Of a stretch of 64,000 nt of DNA, positions 34,983 through 42,108 are shown piece after piece. Each line of letters starts with the position of its first letter. The stretch's first letter is position 1. Below the pieces are notes generated by a model. The model did not search any database. It had not been told where the DNA came from and saw only the letters and a list, made by a program, of their open reading frames with translations. Location: assembly GCA_041751425.1 (NCBI GenBank), contig JBGSXL010000001.1:35579-99578 (forward strand), given 5' to 3'. The DNA comes from JAVVEG01 sp041751425 (GTDB lineage Bacteria; Pseudomonadota; Gammaproteobacteria; Pseudomonadales; Pseudohongiellaceae). A program made the position numbers and the translations under genes.

Positions 34983-35020
34983 TTTAATCATTTTTTGACA
35001 GTTTAATCATTTTTTGACAG
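34983..35020 (+). repeat. Perfect 2 x 19-bp tandem duplication before the TonB-like start
   Basis: TTTAATCATTTTTTGACAG occurs twice without change (34983–35001 and 35002–35020), directly before the ribosome site GGGG and the ATG at 35030. Identity indicates a recent duplication or strong constraint. Confidence 0.9.
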
Positions 35021-35029
35021 GGGATTAAC

Positions 35030-35410
35030 ATGCGTATCAAGACTTCCAACACCATTGCAACTTCCGCCGCAGTATTGGCACTGACACTGGCTACTTCAGC
35101 TGCTACTGCAGACTCAGCGCCAGACAAGTTGTTCAGCAGCAAGCAATTGACTGTTGTTGAACAGGTAACTCCCGTTTATCCATTGTTTGCCGACCGCACT
35201 GGCCGCGATGGCCACGCAATTGTGGAATTCACCGTTGCTCCTGATGGCAGCGTAACTGCACCGGCGGTGCGCGAAGCATCTGGCCGTATGTTCAGCAGAG
35301 CAGCACTGGAAGCGATTGAAAGCTGGCATTTTGAGCCAGTCATGGACAACGGCATCGCTGTGCCTGTGCGCACAAACGTTAAATTCAGTTTCGTACCACG
35401 TACTGAGTAA
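35030..35410 (+). CDS. Small exported protein with TonB C-terminal domain
   Basis: A 126-residue protein: Sec signal peptide to about residue 27 (LALTLATSAATADS), then a TonB C-terminal domain with VEQVTPVYPLFADRTGRDGHAIVEFTVAPDGSV and SRAALEAIESWHFEPV, the standard alpha/beta motif. It lacks the membrane anchor and proline-rich spanner of a real TonB, so it is probably free in the periplasm, where it could bind TonB boxes, act as a modulator or serve an unrelated scaffold function. The leader contains a riboswitch-like element and a perfect tandem duplication, so expression seems specially controlled. Confidence 0.82.
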   Translation: MRIKTSNTIATSAAVLALTLATSAATADSAPDKLFSSKQLTVVEQVTPVYPLFADRTGRDGHAIVEFTVAPDGSVTAPAVREASGRMFSRAALEAIESWHFEPVMDNGIAVPVRTNVKFSFVPRTE

Positions 35411-35772
35411 AACTGTAGGTCACGATAGTGAGATTGCACTATCGGGATTTCCTCAAAAAGTTTTTATATATCGGTTTTTACAGAACGATAGATTACTGAG
35501 GAAACCAAGGCTCATTCTCGATAACAAGAATTACATAAGCGGAACTGCCATGCGTACACAGACAGGCTGAACCAGGGGTAGGCAACTGCCCCTGATTCGG
35601 TAACGCAACTTCCACAGGCATTACGCAACAGACTTTTTAATCCAGCCAGCCTCCTTGCATTTGATTCCCCATAACCTGCCTGTTTTTGACTGATGCCCCC
35701 TCAATAGTTTTGGTGTATCTTTGCGTTTGCCAGACGGACTTAACCGTTTCGCTTCAAACCATTTGGTGTCTC
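35411..35772. other. Intergenic region with two hairpins
   Basis: CGATAGTG/CACTATCG (35423–35444) lies just behind the TonB-like stop and may end its transcript, although the following bases are only weakly U-rich. AGGGGTAG-GCAA-CTGCCCCT (35574–35593) has an 8-bp stem with a GNRA-type loop. I recognise no gene in this 362-bp space. Confidence 0.5.
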
Positions 35773-37077
35773 ATGAAAACGCTACTGATCGGACTACTGA
35801 TGACCGCATTCGCCAGCACAGCATTCGCCCAAACCAACCGTATTGATCTGGTTCGCCCCGATGCTCCGGAGCTGGCGAGATTCGGTACTTACGCCATTGG
35901 CGTCAGGACACTCACTCTTACAGACAGCAACAGACCTGATGTACTCAACACAAAGACCGGTGAAGAGACGCAGTTCTATGATCGCAATCTGACCGTTGAA
36001 GTGTGGTATCCCGCACAACCGGGTGCCGATACCGTGCGTTCAGGTCAATACCACACTTACACACGCGATCCTTCGGTGATGGCAACTTTAACGGGGTCCG
36101 CCGTGCGTGATGCAGCGCCGCTCAGCAGCGCTGGTGCGTTTCCACTGGTCATCATATCGCACGGTTATCCCGGCAATCGCTATCTGTTAAGTCACCTTGG
36201 GGAGAATCTGGCCAGCAAAGGTTATATCGCCGTTTCAATCGATCATACAGACAGCACTTACGAGGACCAGCAGGCGTTTGCCAGCACCCTTTACAACCGC
36301 TCTTTTGACCAGGCGTTTGTGCTTTCTGCCATTGCGGATGTGAGTGCGGACGCCGGCAGTTTCCTGTACGGCATGGTAGATGCCGGGAACAGCGGATTGA
36401 TCGGGTTCTCCATGGGCGGCTATGGCGCGCTGAACAATCTCGGCGCGGGTTATAGCGAAGCGGGCGTCACAGGGCTGGGCGCACCACCGAATCGTTTATT
36501 GCAGGCGCGTGCAGCCGCGAACCCGGAATTCAGGGCCAGCCTGGACCCGCGTTTCAAGGCAGGCGTCGCTATTGCTCCCTGGGGGATGAACAATAATTTC
36601 TGGGATGCCGAAGGGCTGAAAGGTCTGGATAAGCCAGTGTTGTTTGTAGCCGGTGATGCCGATTCAACAGCAGGCTATGCGAACGGCACACGCGCCATTT
36701 TCGAGCAGGCGGTGAACAGCGATCGTTATTTATTGACCTTCGAGAATGGCGGGCACAGTGTGGCTGCCCCGATTCCATTGCCGCAGGAACTGGCAGCCAG
36801 CGGTAACACCGCTGCGGCTGGCCACTATATGGACCCTGTATGGGGCAGTGTGCGCTCAAACAATATACTGGTTCACTTTACGACGGCTTTTCTGGACCTG
36901 CACTTGAAAGGCGATACTGACAAGCGGACTTACCTGAACCTTGTTCCCCACGCTGCGGATGGTGTGTTCGCCATGGATGCGAACGGTCAGCTACGTGCTA
37001 CTCATACTTACTGGAAGGGTTTTCCCCGCGGCTCAGGCATCGGCCTGATCTTGGAGAAAGGCGACGGGAGTCACTGA
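35773..37077 (+). CDS. Exported alpha/beta hydrolase (dienelactone hydrolase/PAF-acetylhydrolase-like)
   Basis: A 434-residue secreted serine hydrolase. The signal peptide is MKTLLIGLLMTAFASTAFAQ. The oxyanion-hole HG occurs in VIISHGYPGNRYLL, the nucleophile elbow is GFSMGGYGAL, a likely acid is in LFVAGDADSTAGYA, and the catalytic histidine in ENGGHSVAAP. The N-terminal ~100 residues carry the long EVWYPAQPG segment typical of predicted dienelactone hydrolases and plasma PAF-acetylhydrolases. Substrate is unknown; esters of lipids or polymers are possible. The start was set at 35773 to give a clean signal peptide; an in-frame start 87 bp earlier has none. The 3' end overlaps a small convergent gene by 45 bp. 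Confidence 0.82.
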   Translation: MKTLLIGLLMTAFASTAFAQTNRIDLVRPDAPELARFGTYAIGVRTLTLTDSNRPDVLNTKTGEETQFYDRNLTVEVWYPAQPGADTVRSGQYHTYTRDPSVMATLTGSAVRDAAPLSSAGAFPLVIISHGYPGNRYLLSHLGENLASKGYIAVSIDHTDSTYEDQQAFASTLYNRSFDQAFVLSAIADVSADAGSFLYGMVDAGNSGLIGFSMGGYGALNNLGAGYSEAGVTGLGAPPNRLLQARAAANPEFRASLDPRFKAGVAIAPWGMNNNFWDAEGLKGLDKPVLFVAGDADSTAGYANGTRAIFEQAVNSDRYLLTFENGGHSVAAPIPLPQELAASGNTAAAGHYMDPVWGSVRSNNILVHFTTAFLDLHLKGDTDKRTYLNLVPHAADGVFAMDANGQLRATHTYWKGFPRGSGIGLILEKGDGSH

Positions 37078-37221
37078 TAAGTTGTCTGCTTCAGGAACCA
37101 GCTCTGCATGAGGACCTGCTACGACGAAAGCTGTTACAAGTAGCAGAAATGCACTGAACAGCGCTACACCTATCAGCTTTGTACCCATGGCATTAAGCCA
37201 TTGTCCTGCGAATTTATTCAT
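37033..37221 (-). CDS. Small single-pass or secreted protein, 62 residues
   Basis: Starts MNKFAGQWLNAMGTKLIG and has one hydrophobic segment (VALFSAFLLLVTAFVVAG), followed by an acidic C-terminal tail ending QDQADA. The ATG at 37221 has AGGTGA 8 bp upstream, a convincing ribosome site, which is the main reason for calling it. The product is either membrane-anchored or cleaved after AxA-like residues. It overlaps the end of the alpha/beta hydrolase gene on the other strand and lies downstream of a membrane regulator gene. I do not recognise the family. Confidence 0.5.
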   Translation of the reverse strand: MNKFAGQWLNAMGTKLIGVALFSAFLLLVTAFVVAGPHAELVPEADNLSVTPVAFLQDQADA

Positions 37222-37368
37222 TTTTATCACCTGTTTTCCTTTCTTTGTTATTGTGCAAAATATTGATTACTACCTGAATTGACAGGAACAGATTCAGGGA
37301 TCGTGCCAACTTTATATCTTATTGTATTTATTAGAAAATATGTGGAACACAACGAGCTGCTTGGCGTT

Positions 37369-37412
37369 TTTCACTAACTCTTTTGATCAAAATAGAACAA
37401 GAGTTGGTGAAA
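37369..37412. promoter_or_regulatory. 14-bp inverted repeat
   Basis: TTTCACTAACTCTT and AAGAGTTGGTGAAA (one mismatch, a G-T pair) flank a 16-base loop containing TGATCA. It lies between the CadC-like gene stop and the small membrane gene start. No U-tract follows on the minus strand, so an operator or leader structure is more likely than a terminator. Confidence 0.5.
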
Positions 37413-37439
37413 TTGACACAGTACGAAGCGGACTTTTAA

Positions 37440-38447
37440 TCAGACTGTCAGCGACAGATGCAACTCGTCATTCATCAAGCGCGCGATACTGGCCTGAGCA
37501 TCCAGCGTGTTGGTCAACTGGGTCTCAAAGCTGCGACTCCACAAGAGTCTGGCGCTGCTTTTCTCAATGATCTGCAGATTCACCCGTGCCTGCTTTTCGT
37601 GAACCTGTACGGTGCCACTGAGAACCAGGTCCGCGTCATTTGTCTCATCAGACCGCTGGTACACCACGTTCAACATGGCCTGTTGCGAAAGCGCATGCTG
37701 CAGGTCGGCGCTCAGGCCAGCCGCAAAAGTTCGCGTTGCCGCATCGTTGCTTATCGTTGTCAAAGGCGTGACCAGTATTCTGCGCGGTGGAGTTTGCGCA
37801 GCTGACGAAACGCTGTCGCTGAAGCCAATAGTCGACAGCAGATTATCCAGTTCATTGAACACCGCTCCGCGTGTTTCACCGCCGGAAACCTGCCGGGAAG
37901 TCTCCGGCTCCTGATATAAATTCGACCACAGAGCGAACACCAGTAGACTGGCAAACGCATAACCCATTACCACTATGGAACCATGCAGGGTTCGCTTTGC
38001 GCTGCTCAAACCTGCAATCCAAGCCATGGGTCGGGCGTTGGAAACGCTTATTCCCAATGGCTGCTGCACTTTCTCCGTGCTCATCGGGTTCGCTTTCCCC
38101 GGCAATGGTTCCGCATCGATTAGCAGCTTATAACCACGTTTTGGTATCGTGGCGATATAGCGCCGTTCTCTGCTGATATCACCCAGCAGCGTACGCAATT
38201 CTGAAATGGCACGCGTCAACACTTCCTCATTGACAACAACTCTGGGCCAAACGCAATTGATCAACTCATCACGGCTGACAACCTGGCCATTGGCGTGCAT
38301 CAGGCAACTCAGCACGTCCATCAGTTTTGGTTCTGCGTGCACGTGATGCTGATCTTTTACCAATAACCCTGCTTCCGGATAAACCCGCCATTCTCCAAGC
38401 TGATAACCGCTCTGTTGGTTCCCTTCAGAAGTATTGGGAAGTTTCAT
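37440..38447 (-). CDS. CadC/ToxR-like membrane transcription regulator
   Basis: A 335-residue protein with an N-terminal OmpR/PhoB-type winged helix (about residues 15–115: LGEWRVYPEAGLLVKD, MDVLSCLMHANGQVVSRDELI, WPRVVVNEEVLTRAISELRTLLGD, YIATIPKRGYKLL), a linker, one membrane segment (IVVMGYAFASLLVFALWSNLY, near residues 160–180) and a periplasmic domain of ~140 residues with VTPLTTISNDAATRTFAAGLSADL and DLVLSGTVQVHEKQARVNL, the usual sensor part of this class. The ATG at 38447 has AGGGGG upstream. It is divergent from the exported DUF4329 gene, a possible target. Confidence 0.85.
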   Translation of the reverse strand: MKLPNTSEGNQQSGYQLGEWRVYPEAGLLVKDQHHVHAEPKLMDVLSCLMHANGQVVSRDELINCVWPRVVVNEEVLTRAISELRTLLGDISRERRYIATIPKRGYKLLIDAEPLPGKANPMSTEKVQQPLGISVSNARPMAWIAGLSSAKRTLHGSIVVMGYAFASLLVFALWSNLYQEPETSRQVSGGETRGAVFNELDNLLSTIGFSDSVSSAAQTPPRRILVTPLTTISNDAATRTFAAGLSADLQHALSQQAMLNVVYQRSDETNDADLVLSGTVQVHEKQARVNLQIIEKSSARLLWSRSFETQLTNTLDAQASIARLMNDELHLSLTV

Positions 38448-38697
38448 TGTTGTGCCCCCTGACCCGCTTATATTTTTTTTACCATGCAATGTGAGACGTA
38501 AAAATAGACCCGAAGGTTTAAAAATGCAGTTCGCAGGAACGCTAAATAACTTGAATTTTTATAAATCGTCAACCCGCGAACAACAAAGCGAAGGTTTTCT
38601 GGACATTTTGCTGACGAAACGGCGAGCATATTTCATTTTTTGCGCAGGATTGTCATATCACCCATTTGCATAATTCACATGCAAAAGGAGAAAACCT

Positions 38698-39264
38698 ATG
38701 ACAATTGCAAACAGACTTTTTTCCGTATTGAGTGTATCGCTGATTGTTGTCAGCTTGTTGTGGCCTTCTGAATCAATAGCCAATATTCGGTCAAATGATT
38801 CGGCAACCAGCCGTTTTTTTTCCTCTGAACTGGCCGCAGTAGTGGATGCTGTTGAACGCTATAACCCCATTTCAGTAAAAGAAGACAAGGAGTATTTAGG
38901 TGCCATTTTTCAACATAAGGTGAATGGACTAACTTATTACAGTTACAGTGTTGCGGCCGGGAAAAGCGGTGAGGACACGGTCACTGCTGCAATCAGAATC
39001 CCTCCAGGAAGTAAAATGGTAGCCTTCTGGCATACACACGGTGCAGAGCATTGGTCACGGGAATACTTCTCGGAAGTTGATACCAATCTGGTCAGGCAGT
39101 GGGACATACCCATGTATCTGGCTTCAGCCAATAATGAGCTACATGTCTTTCAACCTTCGGCTCGCACGATGCCGAGTATGGTTGCTCGCAATCTGGGTCT
39201 GGGCAGGCGCAATGGTATAGCGAAGGGAGAGATCGTGTCCGCCGACATTCTGTCGAGGGCTTGA
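38698..39264 (+). CDS. Exported DUF4329 (JAB/JAMM-like) protein
   Basis: A 188-residue protein with a signal peptide (LFSVLSVSLIVVSLLWPSESIA) and a DUF4329 domain. The core is FWHTHGAEHWSREYFSEVD, which has the H-x-H … S-x-x-D spacing of JAMM metal sites, with an upstream glutamate candidate near residue 55. DUF4329 domains are mostly known as C-terminal parts of polymorphic (RHS-type) toxins; here the domain stands alone behind a signal peptide, so it may act on the envelope or be released. A strong AAGGAG site precedes the ATG. No immunity gene is evident beside it. Confidence 0.7.
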   Translation: MTIANRLFSVLSVSLIVVSLLWPSESIANIRSNDSATSRFFSSELAAVVDAVERYNPISVKEDKEYLGAIFQHKVNGLTYYSYSVAAGKSGEDTVTAAIRIPPGSKMVAFWHTHGAEHWSREYFSEVDTNLVRQWDIPMYLASANNELHVFQPSARTMPSMVARNLGLGRRNGIAKGEIVSADILSRA

Positions 39265-39299
39265 ATAATCTGCTTAAATGCATCGCTGCAAATTATTCT

Positions 39300-40055
39300 T
39301 TAAAGAGAAAGGTTATTATTTTCTGGTTTTTTATCATCGTAAAAGGTGACTATTTTGCTATTTGTTAACAACACGGACTCGTCCTTTCCTTGATAGTCCA
39401 GACGCTTTAGCAAATCACTAATGACATACAAACGGGCGTCGCGTTTATTATCAGCCTGCACGATAGACCACGGTGAAACAATATTATGGGTGCGCTGCAG
39501 CATGATGTCGCGCGCCTGACTGTACTGATCCCAGAAGTGCAACGCCTGATCATCAATTGGGCTTATCTTCCATTGCTTCAGCGGATCCAGCTTGCGCGCT
39601 GCAAGACGCTCTGCTTGTTCATCGCGAGTGATATCCAAATAATATTTCAGCAGCTTGATTCCTGAGCGCTGCAACATCTGCTCAAACTCAACCACAGAAT
39701 CAAAAAATTCTTCCAACTCTTCCTCAGTACAAAATCCCATCACACGCTCAACACCTGCGCGGTTGTACCAGCTACGATTGAACAGCACCAACTCGCTGGC
39801 GCTCGGTAGATGTGGCACATAGCGCTGGAAGTACCAGGATGATTGTTCCCTGTCCGACGGTTTACCCAAAGCCACTACTCTGGTTTCCCGTGGGCTCAGA
39901 TGCTCGGTAATTCGTTTGATCAAGCCGTCTTTGCCGGCAGCATCACGACCTTCAAATATGATCAGGATCTTGTCATTGCACTGGATGAAATGACGCTGCA
40001 GTTTCACCAGCTCTATCTGGAGTTGATGCAACTGGCTTTTGTACAGGTTTTTCAT
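39300..40055 (-). CDS. ppk2: Polyphosphate kinase 2
   Basis: Transfers phosphate between polyphosphate and nucleotides. The 251-residue single-domain protein shows Walker A FEGRDAAGKDGLIKRI, the lid-region EQSSWYFQRYVPHLPSASE, Walker B-type LVLFNRSWYNRAGVERVMGF and DPLKQWKISPID. Single-domain PPK2 enzymes of class I mainly phosphorylate nucleoside diphosphates and class II monophosphates; the class is not settled here. It is divergent from the DUF1640 gene and convergent with the DUF4329 gene. Confidence 0.92.
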   Translation of the reverse strand: MKNLYKSQLHQLQIELVKLQRHFIQCNDKILIIFEGRDAAGKDGLIKRITEHLSPRETRVVALGKPSDREQSSWYFQRYVPHLPSASELVLFNRSWYNRAGVERVMGFCTEEELEEFFDSVVEFEQMLQRSGIKLLKYYLDITRDEQAERLAARKLDPLKQWKISPIDDQALHFWDQYSQARDIMLQRTHNIVSPWSIVQADNKRDARLYVISDLLKRLDYQGKDESVLLTNSKIVTFYDDKKPENNNLSL

Positions 40056-40158
40056 ATTCGGGTTCCACGGACTTTAACTAACAGGTCATCTGTTACTCGT
40101 AGCTTTGTTTATAACAGACTATACTTCAAGAACGTGGACTTAATACAGGGAATGTAGA

Positions 40159-40539
40159 ATGACCATCACGACGTTTGATACGCATAAATTTGTTCGCCGC
40201 CTGGAAGATGCGGGGATGCCACTTAAGTTGGCAGAAGTTCAGGCTGAAGCGCTCACTGAGGCATTTAACGTGAATCTGGATTCGTTGGTTACCAAGGACT
40301 TTCTGGCCGCTCGCTTCGCGGAGCAGAGGGCGTATATCGATACACGCTTCACCGAACAGGATGCGTGCTGGGAGAACCGCTTCATAGAGCTGAAAGCCTA
40401 TGTTGACACCGGCGCAGAGAAACGATTTTCCCACCTGGAATCTAAAGTCGACAGTAACCAGCGTGTATTTATCTGGACTCAAGCCATTATCATAGCCGCC
40501 GTAATCCTGCCGTTGTTGGAAAGGTTAATGGCGCTCTAA
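40159..40539 (+). CDS. DUF1640 coiled-coil membrane protein
   Basis: A 126-residue protein of the DUF1640 (CCDC90/MCUR1-like) type: N-terminal TFDTHKFVRRLEDAGMPLKLAEVQAEAL, a long charged helix with repeating RFxEQ/RFIELK spacing that predicts a coiled coil, and a C-terminal membrane segment (WTQAIIIAAVILPLLERLM). The bacterial role is unknown. AGGG precedes the ATG. It is the last gene with a chromosomal-core look before the defence island. Confidence 0.75.
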   Translation: MTITTFDTHKFVRRLEDAGMPLKLAEVQAEALTEAFNVNLDSLVTKDFLAARFAEQRAYIDTRFTEQDACWENRFIELKAYVDTGAEKRFSHLESKVDSNQRVFIWTQAIIIAAVILPLLERLMAL

Positions 40540-40582
40540 GGACCACCAGCCCTAATTCCTCGACTTTCAGCGCTAGGGCCGA

Positions 40583-40637
40583 CACTGGTGCGACCAGTGG
40601 TGTATGACTGGCAGCATATTGCGACCAAAGCTTTGGT
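40583..40637. promoter_or_regulatory. Two palindromes at the island edge
   Basis: CACTGGT-GCG-ACCAGTG (40583–40599) and the perfect 14-bp ACCAAAGCTTTGGT (40624–40637) lie in the 179-bp gap between the DUF1640 gene and the first island gene. They could be terminators, operators or recombination sites; no tRNA or duplicated attachment sequence was found. Confidence 0.4.
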
Positions 40638-40718
40638 GATTTGAACTCCGCTTCGTGATGGTGCGTTTGTGAGATACAAACCGCACTCATAGACTTGGTG
40701 TGGTAGTTGTTCGGCGCA

Positions 40719-41321
40719 CTAGCTGTTCTCGAATCTCTTTTTAAGACGCTCATACTCAGCTCGTTCGTGCTTTTCGGAGAGTTCCTCGCAGTGCTTCTTC
40801 CATCTTACTTTTTCATCTGAGCTGTCAATCATCAGGTCGGGAATTCGAATGATATACCATTGTTCGCTAATCAAACGCCATTCTCTTGCAGCAACGGCAA
40901 TCAAGCTTTTCCAATCCCGAGATCTGCGAAACTCATATTCTTGCATGTTAAATGGTGTAACAGGCGGCAACACGTTCCTTGAGTTCTGTCCCCACCAACC
41001 GCCTATTTCAGAACCATTTCTCGAAAAAGCGTATTGAAGGAGAGAATCTGGATGTTGCCTATATTGCACACAGAATGCGTGAAGTTTGTAAGCGACAATC
41101 AGTTCAGGTGGCTTGTCTAAGAGAAACACGGAAATATGATACGCAGTAGATCTGAGTGGATTGGAGCCACATCCATGGACGTTATCGCGATTTCTCCAAG
41201 GAGCACCTGCGGGCCTTTTAAAATCATAGGGAACTATATCGATCTCAGGAACGCATTCCGCATTCCAAAGCTCTATACACTTGGCCCATCTTTTTGCAAG
41301 GTCGCGCTCAGCTGCGTTCAT
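40719..41321 (-). CDS. Unrecognised 200-residue protein
   Basis: A soluble protein with no signal or membrane segment, rich in Trp, Arg and Glu. Notable stretches are FLLDKPPELIVAYKLHAF, GSEIGGWWGQNS and a charged C-terminal helix ending EHERAEYERLKKRFENS. I recognise no family. It starts 1 bp after the stop of the broken dinD-like reading frame, so it may be translated from the same transcript, and it closes the defence island on this side. The alternative is a fusion relic of a larger gene, but the intact reading frame argues for a real protein. Confidence 0.5.
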   Translation of the reverse strand: MNAAERDLAKRWAKCIELWNAECVPEIDIVPYDFKRPAGAPWRNRDNVHGCGSNPLRSTAYHISVFLLDKPPELIVAYKLHAFCVQYRQHPDSLLQYAFSRNGSEIGGWWGQNSRNVLPPVTPFNMQEYEFRRSRDWKSLIAVAAREWRLISEQWYIIRIPDLMIDSSDEKVRWKKHCEELSEKHERAEYERLKKRFENS

Positions 41322-41322
41322 A

Positions 41323-41605
41323 TCAATTGGCCTTCCTGCGCGGGCTCAAAGTCTGTTCCGAACCGCTGCCTAGACGTACCATTTTCGTGACGCCACGAAA
41401 ATGGTCTGAATCCTTAATACTCTTTTCCTTACAAGAGGTTATAGCCTTCTGAATGGTCGTTAGAAAGTTCTCCAAACGCGTATAACCGAGGGGGGGGTTG
41501 CAGGTCGCGGGCGAACCAGAATTCAATGCCAGCCTCTGCGTTAGCGCGCTGAGCGAATCCGTCCAGTTCCTGTTGTAGTGTCATCAGTTGCCTATCCATG
41601 CTCAT
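41323..41605 (-). pseudogene. dinD-like gene, frameshifted at an 8-base G:C run and truncated
   Basis: The first frame starts at 41605 and reads LDGFAQRANAEAGIEFWFARDLQ; the second, in a different frame, reads LGYTRLENFLTTIQKA followed by DSDHFRGVTKMVRLGSGS. Joined, they match the N-terminal domain of DinD (DNA-damage-inducible protein D: WSARDL, LGY-x-x-W/L-x-NF, HF-x-x-VTKM, LGSG). The break is at a run of eight Gs on the plus strand (41490–41497); losing one base restores the frame. The C-terminal two thirds of DinD are missing. DinD genes occur often in defence islands. A sequencing error or phase-variable tract would also explain the shift. Confidence 0.75.
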
Positions 41606-41731
41606 GTTCCCTTGAGGTTGGTCAGTCCATTGATTCGATATATTGATACTGCTTCTTGAATTCTAGACCACCTTCACCTCGATAAATCGAGTTGCCCGAA
41701 ATTTCCGGACAACTGCCCCCGTCGACAACGC
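41606..41731. other. Spacer between dinD relic and metallopeptidase gene
   Basis: Nothing coding is seen. The sequence holds a small inverted repeat TCGATAAATCGA near 41680. Confidence 0.4.
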
Positions 41732-42106
41732 TTATTGGCTATTGCCCTCGGCAAGCAACCCTACCCGCAAAAGGCTCGGATTCCCATAACTCCCACTCGA
41801 AGCACGCACACGAAGCTTCTCCTCACAACTCTCCCAATCCCCCACATGCGCCCGCATTAAACTCTTCCACAGCTTGCCATGGTTGGGCACCTCGAAATGC
41901 AGCAACTCATGCACAATCACGTAGTCCCAGACTGCGGGCTCAAACTCCAGCAGTTCAGCATTGAAGCTAAGAATACCGTTGGATGAACAGGAAGCCCATT
42001 TGTTGCGCATGGGGCGCACATACAGTCCCACTATCTGCACTCCCAGCTTGTTGCCCCAGGCTCTGACCACTGTCTTGAATTGTGCTTTGCGATCGCTCGT
42101 GGTCAT
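41732..42106 (-). CDS. YgjP-like (M48/SprT-type) metallopeptidase-domain protein
   Basis: A 124-residue protein with the zinc-peptidase motif VHELLHFEVPNHGKLWKSLM (HExxH plus downstream His) and NKWASCSSNGILSFNAELL, as in YgjP/DUF45 proteins. Such genes are frequent partners of type I restriction operons; a proteolytic role in controlling the restriction enzyme has been suggested by context but is not proven. It is shorter than stand-alone YgjP (which has an extra N-terminal part). It starts 2 bp after the hsdR stop and is the last gene of the operon. Confidence 0.8.
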   Translation of the reverse strand: MTTSDRKAQFKTVVRAWGNKLGVQIVGLYVRPMRNKWASCSSNGILSFNAELLEFEPAVWDYVIVHELLHFEVPNHGKLWKSLMRAHVGDWESCEEKLRVRASSGSYGNPSLLRVGLLAEGNSQ

Positions 42107-42108
42107 GG

